Origin: Emiliania huxleyi CCMP1516
Lineage: Eukaryota > Haptophyta > Isochrysidales > Noelaerhabdaceae
Assembly: GCF_000372725.1 (NCBI RefSeq)
Contig: NW_005197576.1
Coordinates: 434,700 to 498,699 of the forward strand
Reading direction: 5' to 3'
Length of the DNA: 64,000 bases
In this document: piece by piece, positions 1 through 10,815 of the stretch
Layout of the letters: each line of letters starts with the position of its first letter
Position numbering within the stretch: position 1 is the stretch's first letter
Translations under genes and position numbers: made by a program
The notes under the pieces: model-generated
What the model saw: the letters and a program-made list of their open reading frames with translations, nothing else
Database searches by the model: none
Told to the model about the DNA's origin: nothing

Positions 1-3000
1 CGAGCGGGCCGAGGCCGGGGCGGCGTGGGCCGTCGCGACGCTGCATGAGGCGGGCAACCCGTTTGGTCGCGTGCCCCCCGGGCCGAGGCCGCCGTCGAGC
101 AACAGCAACACCGACTACGTCGTCACGGGCACGCCGGCGGACGATTGCGGCGAGTGCGTCTACTGCAGGGACAAGATCAAGTTCGGAGGGCCCAACGTGA
201 CCAAAAAGCCGTGCCTGCGGCGGCGCGTGCTCAAGAGCAGCATGGGCAGCTCGCAGACCCACAGCCTCGCGCTCGCGGCGGCGGAGGCCGACCCGCAGCC
301 AGGCTCCCTCCCCGCAGACGGGTCGCAGCCGCAGGTCGTTGAGCGCCTCCCGCGCCACGCCGCAGCGCGCTATCGAGGTAGCTCAGCTGCATTTCTTCTG
401 GCGATAGGCTGTCGACGAGGAGGCCGCTGGCGTCGCTATCAAGCGCGAGGCGCCTGGCGGCCTCGCCAACGGGCAGGCGCCGGGCGACGATGCGTCGGGC
501 GGCACGCAGGCCAATGGCGTCGAGCAGCCCGCCGAGCCGAAGATTTTGTCGATGATCGTCAACAACGGCGTCAGGGCTGAGGCGTGGGACGGGTACGACT
601 CGTACGAGGAGTACGGCGACGGCGAGGAGAGCGGCGGGGCGCGGCGGCCGATCGCGCGTCCCGCGGCGGGACGGCTCTCGTCCCTCCCAGCGCTTTGCAT
701 GCCTTGTGCCGGGTCTGCCCGCAGCAGTGGAGAGACGCAAGCCGGGAGCGCCGGGGCGTCCGCAGCAGCCGCCGCTAACGGGGCCCCTAGGGCGCCGTCG
801 GGCGGCAAAGCAGCCTCCGGCCCTTCGCCCGCCAGCTTGCCCAATGGCGGGGACGTGAAGATGGAGGAGGCTGGCAGCACGGCGCCCGAGCCAGAGGCGG
901 CGGCGCGTGTGCAGGCAGCGGAGCCGGCCGACGCCGAGCAGGTGCTGCCTTTGGCAGGGCAGAGGCCCGGCGCAGAGCCGAGGCCGCGGCCGGCCGGCGA
1001 AGCCGCTCCGTCTGCGGCAGCCGGGGGGCGGCAGCGGGCCGAGGCCGCGGCGGGCAGCGGACAGGGCGAGCGGGCTCCGCTCGACCCAGAGCCGTCGATT
1101 TCGGCGCTCGCCGGGTCGGGGAGCGGTTCGCAGCTTTTGGATGCAGCAGCCGCCAAAGCCGCCGCCGGGGGCGCCGCGATTGTGCCGGCCACTCCCGAGG
1201 CCGCTGCCCTCTCCGCGGCAGACGCGGACGATGTGCCCGTCGGGGCGCCCGTCTGCGTCTTTTGTGCGCGCGGCGCCCACCCCGTCTGCGGCCGGCTGAT
1301 CCCCGTGTCGCCCGGCTGCTGGGCGCACGTCAACTGCGCGATGTGGAGCTCGGAGGTGTTTGAGAAGGAGGCGGGCGTGCTGTACAACATGCCCTCGGCG
1401 GTGCGCAGGTCGGTCAAGAAGCGCTGCGCCCACTGCCACCTCCCGGGCGCCTCGGTCGGCTGCTTCCACAAGAAGTGCCTCGCGGCGTACCACTTTGCGT
1501 GCGCGCGTTCTTTGGGGTGCGCCTACACGCCGGACGACGGCCGCTCGACGTGGTGCCCGCTGCACGCACCGCCTAAGGCGATCACGCCGCTGCCGGTGCG
1601 GGTCTCGCGCTCCGTCGCCGTCAACCGCTCGCTGCGGCTGCACCGGGCCGACGAGGGCGAGGCGCAGCAGGCGGCGGCCGCCGAGTCGGTGCTGTTGCAG
1701 GTGGGGCAGCTCAAGGTCCTCCGGCTCGGCAGGCCGCAGCCGGCGCGGCCGCAGTTCCACGAGCGGCACCAGATCTTCCCGCTCGGCTACACCGCCCGGC
1801 GCCGCTTCCACGACCTCGCCAGACTGCCGCCGGCCACGTGCGAGTACAGCTGCAAGGTCGGAGAGCACGCCGGGCTGCCCTCCTTCGTCATCGCCCACCC
1901 GACCGAGCCGGGCCTCTGCTTCAAGAGCTCGACCGCGACGGGCGCGTGGCACGCGCTCGTCAACCGGCGCGCGCGGGTGCACGGGGTGCGGCCGCTCAAC
2001 CTCACGCCGGCTCAGATGCAGCTGGAGGGCGCGCTCTTCTTTGGGCTCGCCGTGCCGGCGGTGGCGCAGCTCATCGAGCAGCTGCCGGGGGCAAAGTCGT
2101 GCGAGGGCTTCCACCCTCGCTACTCGCGGCCCGAGGCGATGCAGAAGGTGCCGCCGCTGCCAAAGTCGACCAACGGTTGCGCGCGCGCCGACCCGTACGT
2201 CAAGCGCTCCTCGCAGTACAAGGCGGCGCACTCTGTCTACCACCGGCCCTTCCTCAACCGCGGAGCGATCCAGTCGCACAAGGAGAAGGAGGAGCCGGCC
2301 GAGGGCGAGGAGCGCGAGGGGCTGCTCCTGCGCCGGAGGGAGGGCGAGTCCCGCTCGGTCGGCCAACTCGCCGCGCTGCAGTCCTTCTCCGCCCTGCAGA
2401 AGCTGCACTACAACGTGCGGGTGGGCCGCTCGCCCATCCACAACTGGGGGCTCTTCACGACGTGCGGCATCCCCAAGGACGCGATGGTGGTCGAGTACAA
2501 GGGCGAGGCGATGCGCAACGTGCTGGCGGACCTCAAGGAGAAGAAGTACGGCGAGGGCGCGCTGCGCGGCCAGGGCGGCGACTGCTACATGTTCCGGATC
2601 GACCCCGAGACGGTGCTCGACGCGACCGTCAAGGGCAACGTGGCGCGCTTCATGAACCACTGCTGCCACCCGAACTGCTACTCCAAGGTCATCGAGGTGG
2701 ACGACGACCGCGGCGCCGTGACCGTGCGGCGGAAGCACATCGTCATCTTCGCGCAGCGCGACCTCGAGGCGGGCGAGGCGATGCGCAACGTGCTGGCGGA
2801 CCTCAAGGAGAAGAAGTACGGCGAGGGCGCGCTGCGCGGCCAGGGCGGCGACTGCTACATGTTCCGGATCGACCCCGAGACGGTGCTCGACGCGACCGTC
2901 AAGGGCAACGTGGCGCGCTTCATGAACCACTGCTGCCACCCGAACTGCTACTCCAAGGTCATCGAGGTGGACGACGACCGCGGCGCCGTGACCGTGCGGC

Positions 3001-3137
3001 GGAAGCACATCGTCATCTTCGCGCAGCGCGACCTCGAGGCGGGCGAGGAGATCATGTACGACTACAAGTTTGGCGTCGAGAAGGAGAAGATTATCTGCCA
3101 CTGCGGCCACCCCAAATGCTTAGGGGTGATGAACTGA
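1..3137 (+). CDS. Trithorax/KMT2-like histone H3-K4 methyltransferase, 5' end outside window
   Basis: Chromatin-modifying lysine methyltransferase of the MLL/Trx type. The reading frame is open at the left edge. Around 145-230 it encodes a half CXXC finger (CGECVYC, then KFGG). An intron somewhere in about 240-545 shifts the frame. From 546 onward there are low-complexity Ala/Gly/Pro-rich residues, then an extended PHD finger (about 1250-1570, CVFC, WAHVNC, HCHLPG, WCPLH), FYRN and FYRC segments (about 1760-2140, FPLGY, FGLAVP, LIEQLPGA), and a C-terminal SET domain with NHCCHPNC and YDYKF, ending in a post-SET motif (CHCGHPKC). ePHD-FYRN-FYRC-SET is the trithorax C-terminal order. The SET domain carries an exact 90-residue tandem duplication, so catalytic motifs appear twice and the first copy lacks the terminal YDYKF strand. 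As written the SET fold may be disrupted. Family call is firm; exon borders before 546 are not. Confidence 0.9.
2501..3040 (+). repeat. Exact in-frame 270-bp tandem duplication inside the SET domain
   Basis: Positions 2501-2770 and 2771-3040 are identical base for base as far as I can check. The period is 270 bp, so the frame is kept and 90 residues (from GEAMRNV to RDLEAGE) are doubled. A zero-divergence duplication in a conserved domain suggests either a very recent event or an assembly artefact. Confidence 0.95.
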
Positions 3138-3500
3138 GCGCGCTGGCGCCGGACGCCGCTGCACACTCAGACGATGACCCCCCTCTACACTGTCCTCCAT
3201 GTTTTGTTACGCGCACTCCGCACGCCCCTGCCTCGTGGCAGCGTGTTTTTAGCGGCAGCCCGAGTCTTCGCGGCGGCTGGGCTCTCTACTTTGATGCCAA
3301 AAAGCAGAGTACAGGTACGGCTCTTGAAACAGGTCTGGGCAACGAGAGAGCTCTACACACCAGCTAGCTGTAGGTGTAGCTCAGTGGCGCTGGGAAGCAC
3401 ATCTCGGCTGCCTCTCGCGTCTCTCGGCTCGCCTGGCTCCGGCCCCGCCGGCCCGCGCGCCCGTCCCGTCCACCGTCCCGCGCCGCCGCCCTGCACGCCA
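3138..3500. other. Intergenic, between convergent genes
   Basis: Tail-to-tail spacer of 363 bp between the methyltransferase stop and the channel stop. I see no conserved ORF, repeat or RNA gene. A tRNA A-box-like string near 3370 has no matching B box. Confidence 0.5.
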
Positions 3501-6500
3501 TCATGGCTCACAGCGAGGAGTCGGAGGCGCAGCTTTCGAGTCTAGGCTCGACCTCCGCAGGCTAATTGGTGCTCTCCTCGCTGCACGGCCCGGCGCGAGG
3601 GCGCTATTCGCACCTTTCACGAGCCGGATGGCAGAGGCCATCTTGGTTGCCCTCGGGCTTGCGGCAGCCGAGTTGACGGGTGGCGAGACCAGCGAGGGGC
3701 GGCGGGAGAGTGCCTCGGCGAGATTAGACTGCGACCCAAACCGGCTCGTGTTGGCACGCTTCAGGCTGCTGCCGGACGACGACGAGGACGAGAGCGACGA
3801 GAGCGACCGTTGCAGTGTCGCCGTCGACGCGCGCCGCTTCAGCTCTCTCGGAGAGGTCGCATCAGCCCCGCCGTCCGCTGAGGCGGGCTCGGCGGATGCG
3901 TGAGACTGCACCCCTCCTGGAGCCCCCTTACCACGGGTGAGCAAGCGCACTGCACTGCTGGCTCCTGCGCTGAGGTCGGCCAGCTCCTGCGTCTGGACGC
4001 CAGAGATCTGGTCGAGCCGCCGGTCGAGCGCCTTGTTTGCCGCCTTGTTCTCCTTGTTGCGCTCGTTGCACTTTTGGAGCATGGACTCCTGGATGTCTGG
4101 AAACCGCTGCAGCACGATGGAGAAGCCCGCCTTGGTGAGCACCATCGTGTCGATCGACGTCCGCGCGCGCACCGACGCGCCGCACTTGCCCTGCGCCTTG
4201 AGAAGCGCCCCCTCGCCGACAAAGTCGCCGACGCCCAGCGTGGCCGTGACAAACATGAGGTCTTCGCTCACGATGATGTCGACGTTGCCCTTGAGGATGA
4301 AGTACATTGCGCTCCCGATCGTGTGCTTGCGCATGAGCCACTCCCCCTGCGGGAAGGACTGGAAGGAGAGGACCTGCACGATGGAGGAGATGAAGTCGGC
4401 GCCGCGGTCCTTGAAGAGCGGCACGCTGTTGACGGCGTCGCGGCAGATGTGCGACATCACCTCGGTTCGGAGCGAGGGGTTCAAGTCCTCGATCGACTCC
4501 TGAATCTCGACACCCTGCGTCTTCGCCCAGAGGTACTCGAAGTAGTGATCGGCTCGCGAGTGGAGGTCGAGCGTGAGCCGCTGGTGCGTCATGTACCTCT
4601 TCACCGAGTAGTGCGTCTTCCGGAAGCGCACCTCGCTAGCGTCGAGGTTGCTCGAGAGCTGGCCGATGGAGCCGATGATAAAGGCGACGAAAAGATGCCA
4701 AGGAACCACACCAGGAGCGTGAGGACGTGCTCCTCGATCGTCTCTGGCTTGATATCGCGGCCGAGTCCCGTCAAATTGGCCATCGCGTAGTAGATGGCGC
4801 GCAGGTACAGGGCCCAGCCGAGATCATCGGTGCCAATCACGGAGCGGCTCACGTCCCCGTCGGCAAAGCAACGATCCGCCGGGTAGAGGTGGCGGCTGTA
4901 TGTCATCACATTCGGACTCGCAAAGTCGACGAAGCCAGCGGTGCATGCAACCGCATGCGTGCACATGAAGAACCACCAGACGAGGGAGATGATGCGTCGG
5001 AGCGAGAAGTTGGGCGAGGCCCCTGCAGCGAACTGGTACAGCTCGTACGACAGAGCCGAGAGCTCGAGCGTCCTAAGTAGCCTCAGGCCGCGCGCCATCG
5101 CCGCCGAGAAGAATAGGGCGGCGTTTCCACCGAGGGCCACGCCGGCGCCGAGGCAGACCCAGTCCACGGGCACAAGCGCGAGGCTCGCACGCCGGAAGCT
5201 GCGGCTGTGGCGGTACCGGTGTCCGATGAGCTGGGCGTCCTTGACCAGAATACCCTGGTCGTTGACGTACGCCAGCCTCAGGTTGAGGGGCACGTCGATG
5301 ACGTAGACCAGGTCTGCAAGAAGGTCGAGGACGTTGACGGCCGTAAGCGAGGCCGGATACGTCAAGGCAAAGGCGCCCGCGGACGGCGACCCTCGGAACC
5401 GGAAAGCGACCCCGTACATCCACGTCGTGAGGTTCCACAGTAGGGCCGCCCACAGCAGCGTGACCCACGCCAGCCGCGCCCTTGTATCTGGCAGGAGCAC
5501 GAGCGAGTAGGTCGGCTTGCCGCCATCCGGGTTGTCGGAACGGCTCAGGACAAAGCCCATCCACTCCCGAAAGCTCTCGCGCGGTCCGGCCTTCTTGGCC
5601 TCGCCGTGGACGGGCACGAGATTAGTTGTGGCGTCCTCGTCAACCACCAGCGACGCGGCGCGGCTGCTCAAGACCTCGACCGCCTCGGCAAATCGGACGT
5701 TGGTGTCGCCGCGCCTCAGGTTTGGCGCCGGGGCCTCGACCACCACCGTGCAGTCACGCGGCGTGGCGTGCGGTGAGCAGTCGGAGGATGGTACAGAGGA
5801 GATGGTGGAGGCCGTATCTGAGCGCTCGACCTGCTGCGGGGCCTTGGGCGCGACGCGGATGCTCGAGCTCGAGTTGACGTGCTTGAGGACATGCGTGCCC
5901 GCCCGCTTCAACTTCCGACCCAAGGAGGGCGGTGGGGCGCGCTGGGCGGCGCCGGCCGCCATGGATTCCCGGACGCGATTGAGCCACCGTCTCCCGTACT
6001 TGTGCAGCAGCTCTGCTTCGCGCCCTTTGCGCAGGTCCTGGTCGATCCGCTCGCGCACGAGCTCGCGCAGTGTCGCGGTCGTGTCGGGGTAGTACGGCAG
6101 GATCTCAGCGAGGGCGGTGCGGGTGAGAGAGAAGAGGTCGCAAAACGTGGTCGCCTGGACGGTGTTGCCGCGGGGCTTTGATATCAGCAGGCCCTCGCCA
6201 AAGTAGTCGCCGTGTCGCAGCTTGGCCACCCTGACCGGTGGCTGGCCGACGAGCACATCGAGTTCGCCGCGGTGGACGAAAAACATCTCGTCTCCCATCT
6301 CGCCAGTGGTGAAGATGACCTCGCCCTCGGCGGCGATGCGCGGCCGCAACCGGTCCACCAGGGAGCGCACAAAGCCCTCGTCGGCGCCCAAGAAGAAGGG
6401 CACCTTCTCCACCATGCCGCGCGTCAGCTGCATCATTACGTCGGTGCGCAGGGACGACGGCAGCGTGTGCAGCACGCGGAGGTCGTCAAAGCCCTGATGG

Positions 6501-8428
6501 TTGCGCCACCGGTAGGTGTAAAAGTTGAGCACGCGTCGCTCGACCTCGGGTGGCAGCCGGTGCTGCTTCAGCATCCGCCACACGTACAGCTGCTTCGTCT
6601 GGAATAGCGACTCGGCCTCAGAGATCTCGTCGACGATGGTGGAGACGCTGCCGATGATGACCGCAAACACGACGATGCCGAGAAACATCACCACGACCGT
6701 GAAGAGGGACTCGAGCCACGTCTGAGGCTCCTCGCCGTCGGACAGCCCGGTCATCAGGCCGAGGGTGTAGTACACCGAGTCGAAGAACTGCATCGTGCGG
6801 CGTGCGGAGCTGCCCGTGTAGAGGACGGCGGCGGGGCCGCTCGAGTTGGTGAGCAACGGCTCCATCAGCGCGGGGAAGAATAGGGTGGAGCCGTGCATGA
6901 AGAGCAGCTTGCCGATCAGGAACCAGGTGCAGGCGGCTATCTGGGCAATCACCGCCATAAAGAGCGCCAGGGCAAACAGCCTCCGGAAGTGAGGCGGCAC
7001 CCGCCACTCGGTCTGCACCACCTTGAGCAGGCCGGGCAGCTCAGCGACACGCACCAGCTTGAGCACGCGAGAAAAAGAGTGCGTCCAGCGCCACGGCGCC
7101 AGCGAGACGATGACCTCGCCGTAGTCCTGCGCGACGGCGGCTGGCCACGCGTACTCGAGCGGCGCAAGCCGCAGTACGTCGAGCGGGAGCGCGGCAAGAA
7201 TGTGCGCCACAAAGCGCCACGAGCGCAGGTAATGCCGCTTGATGTCGCGCTGCACCATCACCATGTTGTTCTGGGAGTCGACATAGCCGAGGTGGAGGCT
7301 AAGCGCAATATGAAGGAGCAGTAGCGCGTCAAAACAGGCGTTGATTAGGTCCGCCGGCCCGAGCCCGGCGTCGAGGGTGCCGCCGTCGACCGAGATGGTG
7401 GCCGGATCTCCGCAAGTCGCGTCGACGAGCGCGGGCAGTGAGTCGAAGAAGGAGGTCGTGAGAGTCACCTCAAAGAAGAGCCAGATGACACACGCGAGCT
7501 GCAGGAGGTTCCAGTACTTGATGCTCCAGTGGTTTGGGTGCACGACAAAGTTGCGCCATCCGCGCTTCTGCAGCGCCATCCGCGCAAGAAAGTCGGCGAG
7601 CATCTCGTCGCCCTTCTTGTCCTCCGACGAGCGGCGCTCCGCCTGGGCTCGGCTGTCCGAGCTGCTCCGGCGGTCGCTGCCCCGACGAGACGGGCTCGGC
7701 TCGCTGTCGCGACGCGTACTCCCCCGCTGCCCCCCGCTGAAGGCGAGGCCGCTCTTGAAGAGCTGCTGCAGGCTCTTGCGCTTCTCCGCCGGCTCGCGCC
7801 CTCGCCCCTCCTCGACCCGCTCGCTCTCCTCCTCTGGTAAGCCCCCGCGGCCGCCGTCGCGCGTGCTCGCCCGGCTGCCGCCGCCGCTCAGCCTGCCACG
7901 CGCCTTCTCCCAGTAGCTCGCGCGCCGAGGGATCGGAGTGGCGTCCCGCACGAGGGGCCTCGGCGCTCGCTTCTGGGGCGGCTGTGCCGCCTGGGCATTT
8001 GCCCCGTCCGCTCCGCTCCGCTCGGACAGCGACATGCTGTGGGTGCTTGAAGCGCGAGCCATCGTCGCTCTCCCGCCACCTGCGTTCGCCTCCTCGAAGT
8101 TGCAGGCGAGCGAGCGCCTGCTGCCTCCGCCTGCTGGCCGCGCCCGCTCCGCCCTCGTGACTGCGGCAGGGGCATTGGCTCGCGCAGCGTTCGCCAGGCG
8201 GGTGGCGAGGGTGCACGCGGTGCTCGGCTGGTCGTGTCGGCCGCGCGAAGCGTATGAAGCCTCATCATTGTCGATGCTTTCCACCACCATTGCATCTGTC
8301 CCACCCCTCTCGCCACTGCACAGCGCACCCGCAGGTAACGGTGTGGCGTACGTGTGTGCGTCGCCGCTGGTGCTCCCCCCAGTCTTGGTGTCGCACATGG
8401 GGACGTCGGGGCTGACTCGCAGCCCCAT
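3501..8428 (-). CDS. Two-repeat cyclic-nucleotide-gated cation channel (frameshifted)
   Basis: Predicted plasma- or organelle-membrane ion channel of about 1640 residues with two complete six-helix channel units, each followed by a C-linker and a cyclic-nucleotide-binding domain. The N-terminal ~280 residues are Ser/Arg-rich and disordered. Unit 1 runs from HPNHWSIKYWN (S1 start) through S6 (FAVIIGSVSTIVDE) to a cNMP fold with GDYFGEGLLI. Unit 2 has S1-S6 and a second cNMP fold with GDFVGEGALL. Pore loops read MTGLSDGE and LTGLGRDIKP, not TVGYG, so K+ selectivity is not supported; the GLG..P form is closer to CNG pores. At 4689-4690 two bases lie where a codon is expected (GIF-xx-VAFIIGS). 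This breaks the frame in S6 of unit 2 and looks like a one-base deletion or sequencing error. The C-terminus is Ser-rich. The start at 8428 is the first Met; later Mets are possible. Confidence 0.85.
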
Positions 8429-8921
8429 TTCCTGCGCCGCGGGGCTGGATTGCTGCCGCCCCGCTTCAAACCAGGCGTCGAGGTCCTATCAGAAAGTTTG
8501 CAATCGCCGAACTTCGGCGACGCCTGCCCTGGTTTCTCTATTTGTTCTCTTAGGTGAATTTGTTTATCCAGATTCCAGTTCTTCCGCTGCGGATGTGTCC
8601 TTTTCTTTCTGTCCTCGCCCGACAAAGAACATTTCTTGCCTGCGGGTGTAGTTCGATCTAGCGCGCCTTTTCTTTCTGTCCTCGCTGGACTACGCATTTA
8701 GAATCATTTTGTCTGCAGCCTCCTGCGGCGCCCGAGGCTTCGCCCAGCACCACTCGCAACAGCGGCATGCTCCAAAGCTGGACTGCCACACTTCCCGACG
8801 AAGCGCACGCCGCCGTGCTGGAGCTCGCGGACTGTGAGGTTGGCGCTGTGTTCTGCGGCGCTCTGTGAAGAGGGAAAGAAACGCAACCACAACAGCGACG
8901 CTCAGAGTACAAGTGGCCGGG
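8429..8921. other. Divergent intergenic/promoter region
   Basis: Separates the minus-strand channel gene from the plus-strand gene at 8922, so it should hold both promoters. It contains a short direct repeat, CTTTTCTTTCTGTCCTCGC, near 8602 and again near 8668. No TATA box is convincing. Confidence 0.4.
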
Positions 8922-9734
8922 ATGCTGGGGCTGCTCGCCCGGCCGTCGCTCCGGCACGGCGCGCCGCCGTCTGTGCTGCGCACAGCGGTGCGGCTCTCCG
9001 CCTCGCTGTGGCGGCACGAGCACCTGTGCCTCTCACCAGAGGGCCGCTACCGCGTGCACCGCCGCGTCAACAAGCCCACCGCACCGCTGCGGCTTGAGGC
9101 GGTGCGTGGCGTCAAGGGCAGGGCATTTCTCCACGGCGTGCTGCTGCCCGACGGGCACGTCTTGCCCTGGTACGGCCGGCCGGGCAACGACTTTGTCCAG
9201 TTCTGGCGGCATAAGGTGGCGGAGTGGCGGGCGCTGCTCGCCGCAAGGGCAGCGCGCGGGCTGCCCGAGGTGTTTTGCTGCCCGCGGTGCGACGGGATCC
9301 TGACGCGGCTGCCGCGCCCCGAGGGCTTCGACGAGCTCTTCGCCGAGGATCGCTACCGTTGCGACACGCCGACATGCCGCATCGACGAGGCGCGCGTGCG
9401 CAAGACGAAGACGGTCGCCGTTGTCGAGGTGTTGCGCGGTGTCAGGGAGGACAAGGCGTGGCGGCGGCTCGTGCGAGGGGAGCAGGAGGACGAGCACGCC
9501 GCCGGCGAGGCACAGCCGCAGCGTCCGCCGTTGCCGCGCGGGAGGGCTTCCAAGGTGGTGGACCTCCCGCCGCTCGAGGCGCCCGAGGCGGTGGCGGCGG
9601 CCGAGGCGCTGCGGCGGCTGCGCGAGGCGAGGGCGGCGGCGGCGGCGGAGTCGGGCGGCGGAGAGGGCGAGGGTACTCGCGAGGGTGGTGCGGAGCCGTC
9701 CAGGGAGGCTAGGCACGAGTACGGTAGGTTCTGA
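8922..9734 (+). CDS. Hypothetical zinc-ribbon protein, probable mitochondrial import
   Basis: Unrecognised protein of about 270 residues. I prefer the Met at 8922 because it exposes an Arg/Ser/Leu-rich, acid-free N-terminus (MLGLLARPSLRHG) typical of mitochondrial presequences; an in-frame upstream Met at 8865 would add 19 residues. The middle has a basic segment with conserved-looking aromatic residues (LPWYGRPGNDFVQFW). It is followed by a possible zinc ribbon, CCPRC and, about 50 residues on, CDTPTC. The C-terminal 100 residues are Ala/Glu/Arg-rich and probably helical or disordered. No introns are needed. Nothing links it to its neighbours. Function unknown; a role in mitochondrial RNA or ribosome biology would be a guess. 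Confidence 0.6.
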   Translation: MLGLLARPSLRHGAPPSVLRTAVRLSASLWRHEHLCLSPEGRYRVHRRVNKPTAPLRLEAVRGVKGRAFLHGVLLPDGHVLPWYGRPGNDFVQFWRHKVAEWRALLAARAARGLPEVFCCPRCDGILTRLPRPEGFDELFAEDRYRCDTPTCRIDEARVRKTKTVAVVEVLRGVREDKAWRRLVRGEQEDEHAAGEAQPQRPPLPRGRASKVVDLPPLEAPEAVAAAEALRRLREARAAAAAESGGGEGEGTREGGAEPSREARHEYGRF

Positions 9735-9785
9735 GAATATGTGTGAGGTTTCCGAGAGCGCGGCGGCCGGGGTGCGGGGTGCGGA

Positions 9786-9975
9786 GAGAGATAAATAAAT
9801 AAATAAATAAACGGACACCTCTCTACTGTGAGATGGGTAAAAAGGAACAGGTCCCCGCCCTTGCGATCTTTGTGCAGGGTTCGTTGTGGGTGTGGTCGGC
9901 GACTAGCCGGGGTCGTCCTCCCGATGGGGGACTACGGACTAGCACTAGCCTGCGGGGAGAGAGAGAGACACAGTT
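9786..9975 (-). repeat. SINE-like dispersed repeat with (TTTA)n tail, copy 1
   Basis: Read on the minus strand, a body containing GGGCGGGGACCTGTTCC and CCCATCTCAC ends in GTCCG and a TTTA tetranucleotide tail (9786-9812). The same body and GTCCG-TTTTAT end occur on the plus strand at about 60635-60765. A simple-repeat tail suggests a non-LTR-mobilised short element. Confidence 0.65.
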
Positions 9976-10150
9976 TACGACTTTTTTATACACACAAGGG
10001 GAATTGTGTTTTCTTGTTCTCTCTCGCGGCAGTCGAGCGTGTGGCCCCGCGGTGCGGCGGTGCTCTTGCGCTCTTGCGCGGGCCGCCGCCGGGCTGGCGT
10101 CAAGTTGCACTTGCAGACGTGAGACGACGCGAGACACGTGTGCAAAAACT

Positions 10151-10300
10151 TAAATAAATAAATAAAACGGGCAAACTCTGAGACGAGATGGGATTTAGGG
10201 ACATGTGTCCCCGCCCTGCACGATCTTGGTGTGAGGGATCTTCAATCCGTGTCCCCTCACCCCTCGTCACAACCCGACACGGACGAGAGCGGCAAGTGCA
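10151..10300 (-). repeat. SINE-like dispersed repeat with (TTTA)n tail, copy 2
   Basis: Diverged relative of the copy at 9786, in the same orientation: TTTA tail at 10151-10167, then the GGCGGGGACA and CCCATCTC segments in the same order. Confidence 0.5.
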
Positions 10301-10319
10301 AAAACTTGCAAAAAAAGAG

Positions 10320-10378
10320 GCATGTCCATGTCCATGTCCATGTCCACGATGTCCATGTCCATGTCCATGTCCATGTGT
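10320..10378 (+). repeat. (ATGTCC)n hexanucleotide microsatellite
   Basis: About nine near-perfect ATGTCC units with one interruption. The rest of 10379-10815 shows no gene; it is the 3' flank of the AP-1 gamma gene. Confidence 0.9.
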
Positions 10379-10815
10379 GCTGTGACGTGTGAGGCGGGTG
10401 AGTGAGGGGCGTCCGAGGTCAAACGTCCGTGTGAGAGCTACTGTGTTGTGTGCGAGCCGAACGATACGGCCGCTTTGCGTTTTACTGTAAGCTGGTGTCG
10501 GTGCACAGGCGGCGTCACCGTCAGGCCTCGCGTCGGCCTTGAAAACCCAAAACGTTATATAGTACCGGCGCATGGCTCTGCCACCGCTCTGCCTCCGCGG
10601 CGCGCCTCCCTCTGTTTGCTCTGACTCTCTCTCTCCCACGACCCCATCTGCGCTCCCGCGCTCGCCCGCGGCCGCTCTCCGCACTCGCCGCGCGCCTCGC
10701 GCACCAAATCACAGAGCAGAGGCAGGTGGACACACCCGCCCGGCTCGGGCCGCCAGCCCGCCCCCCTCGGCGGCGAGGGAGGGGCGGGCGGCGGCCAGAG
10801 CGGGGCGGCGCCCCT

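Noticed and set aside
231..3110. 959-residue open frame antisense to the methyltransferase
   Set aside because: Long antisense frames are expected at this GC content. The sense strand has the PHD, FYR and SET motifs and the antisense protein is low-complexity Arg/Leu/Ala.
3366..3440. tRNA-like A box (TAGCTCAGTGG)
   Set aside because: No B box, no anticodon or acceptor stems in the right positions.
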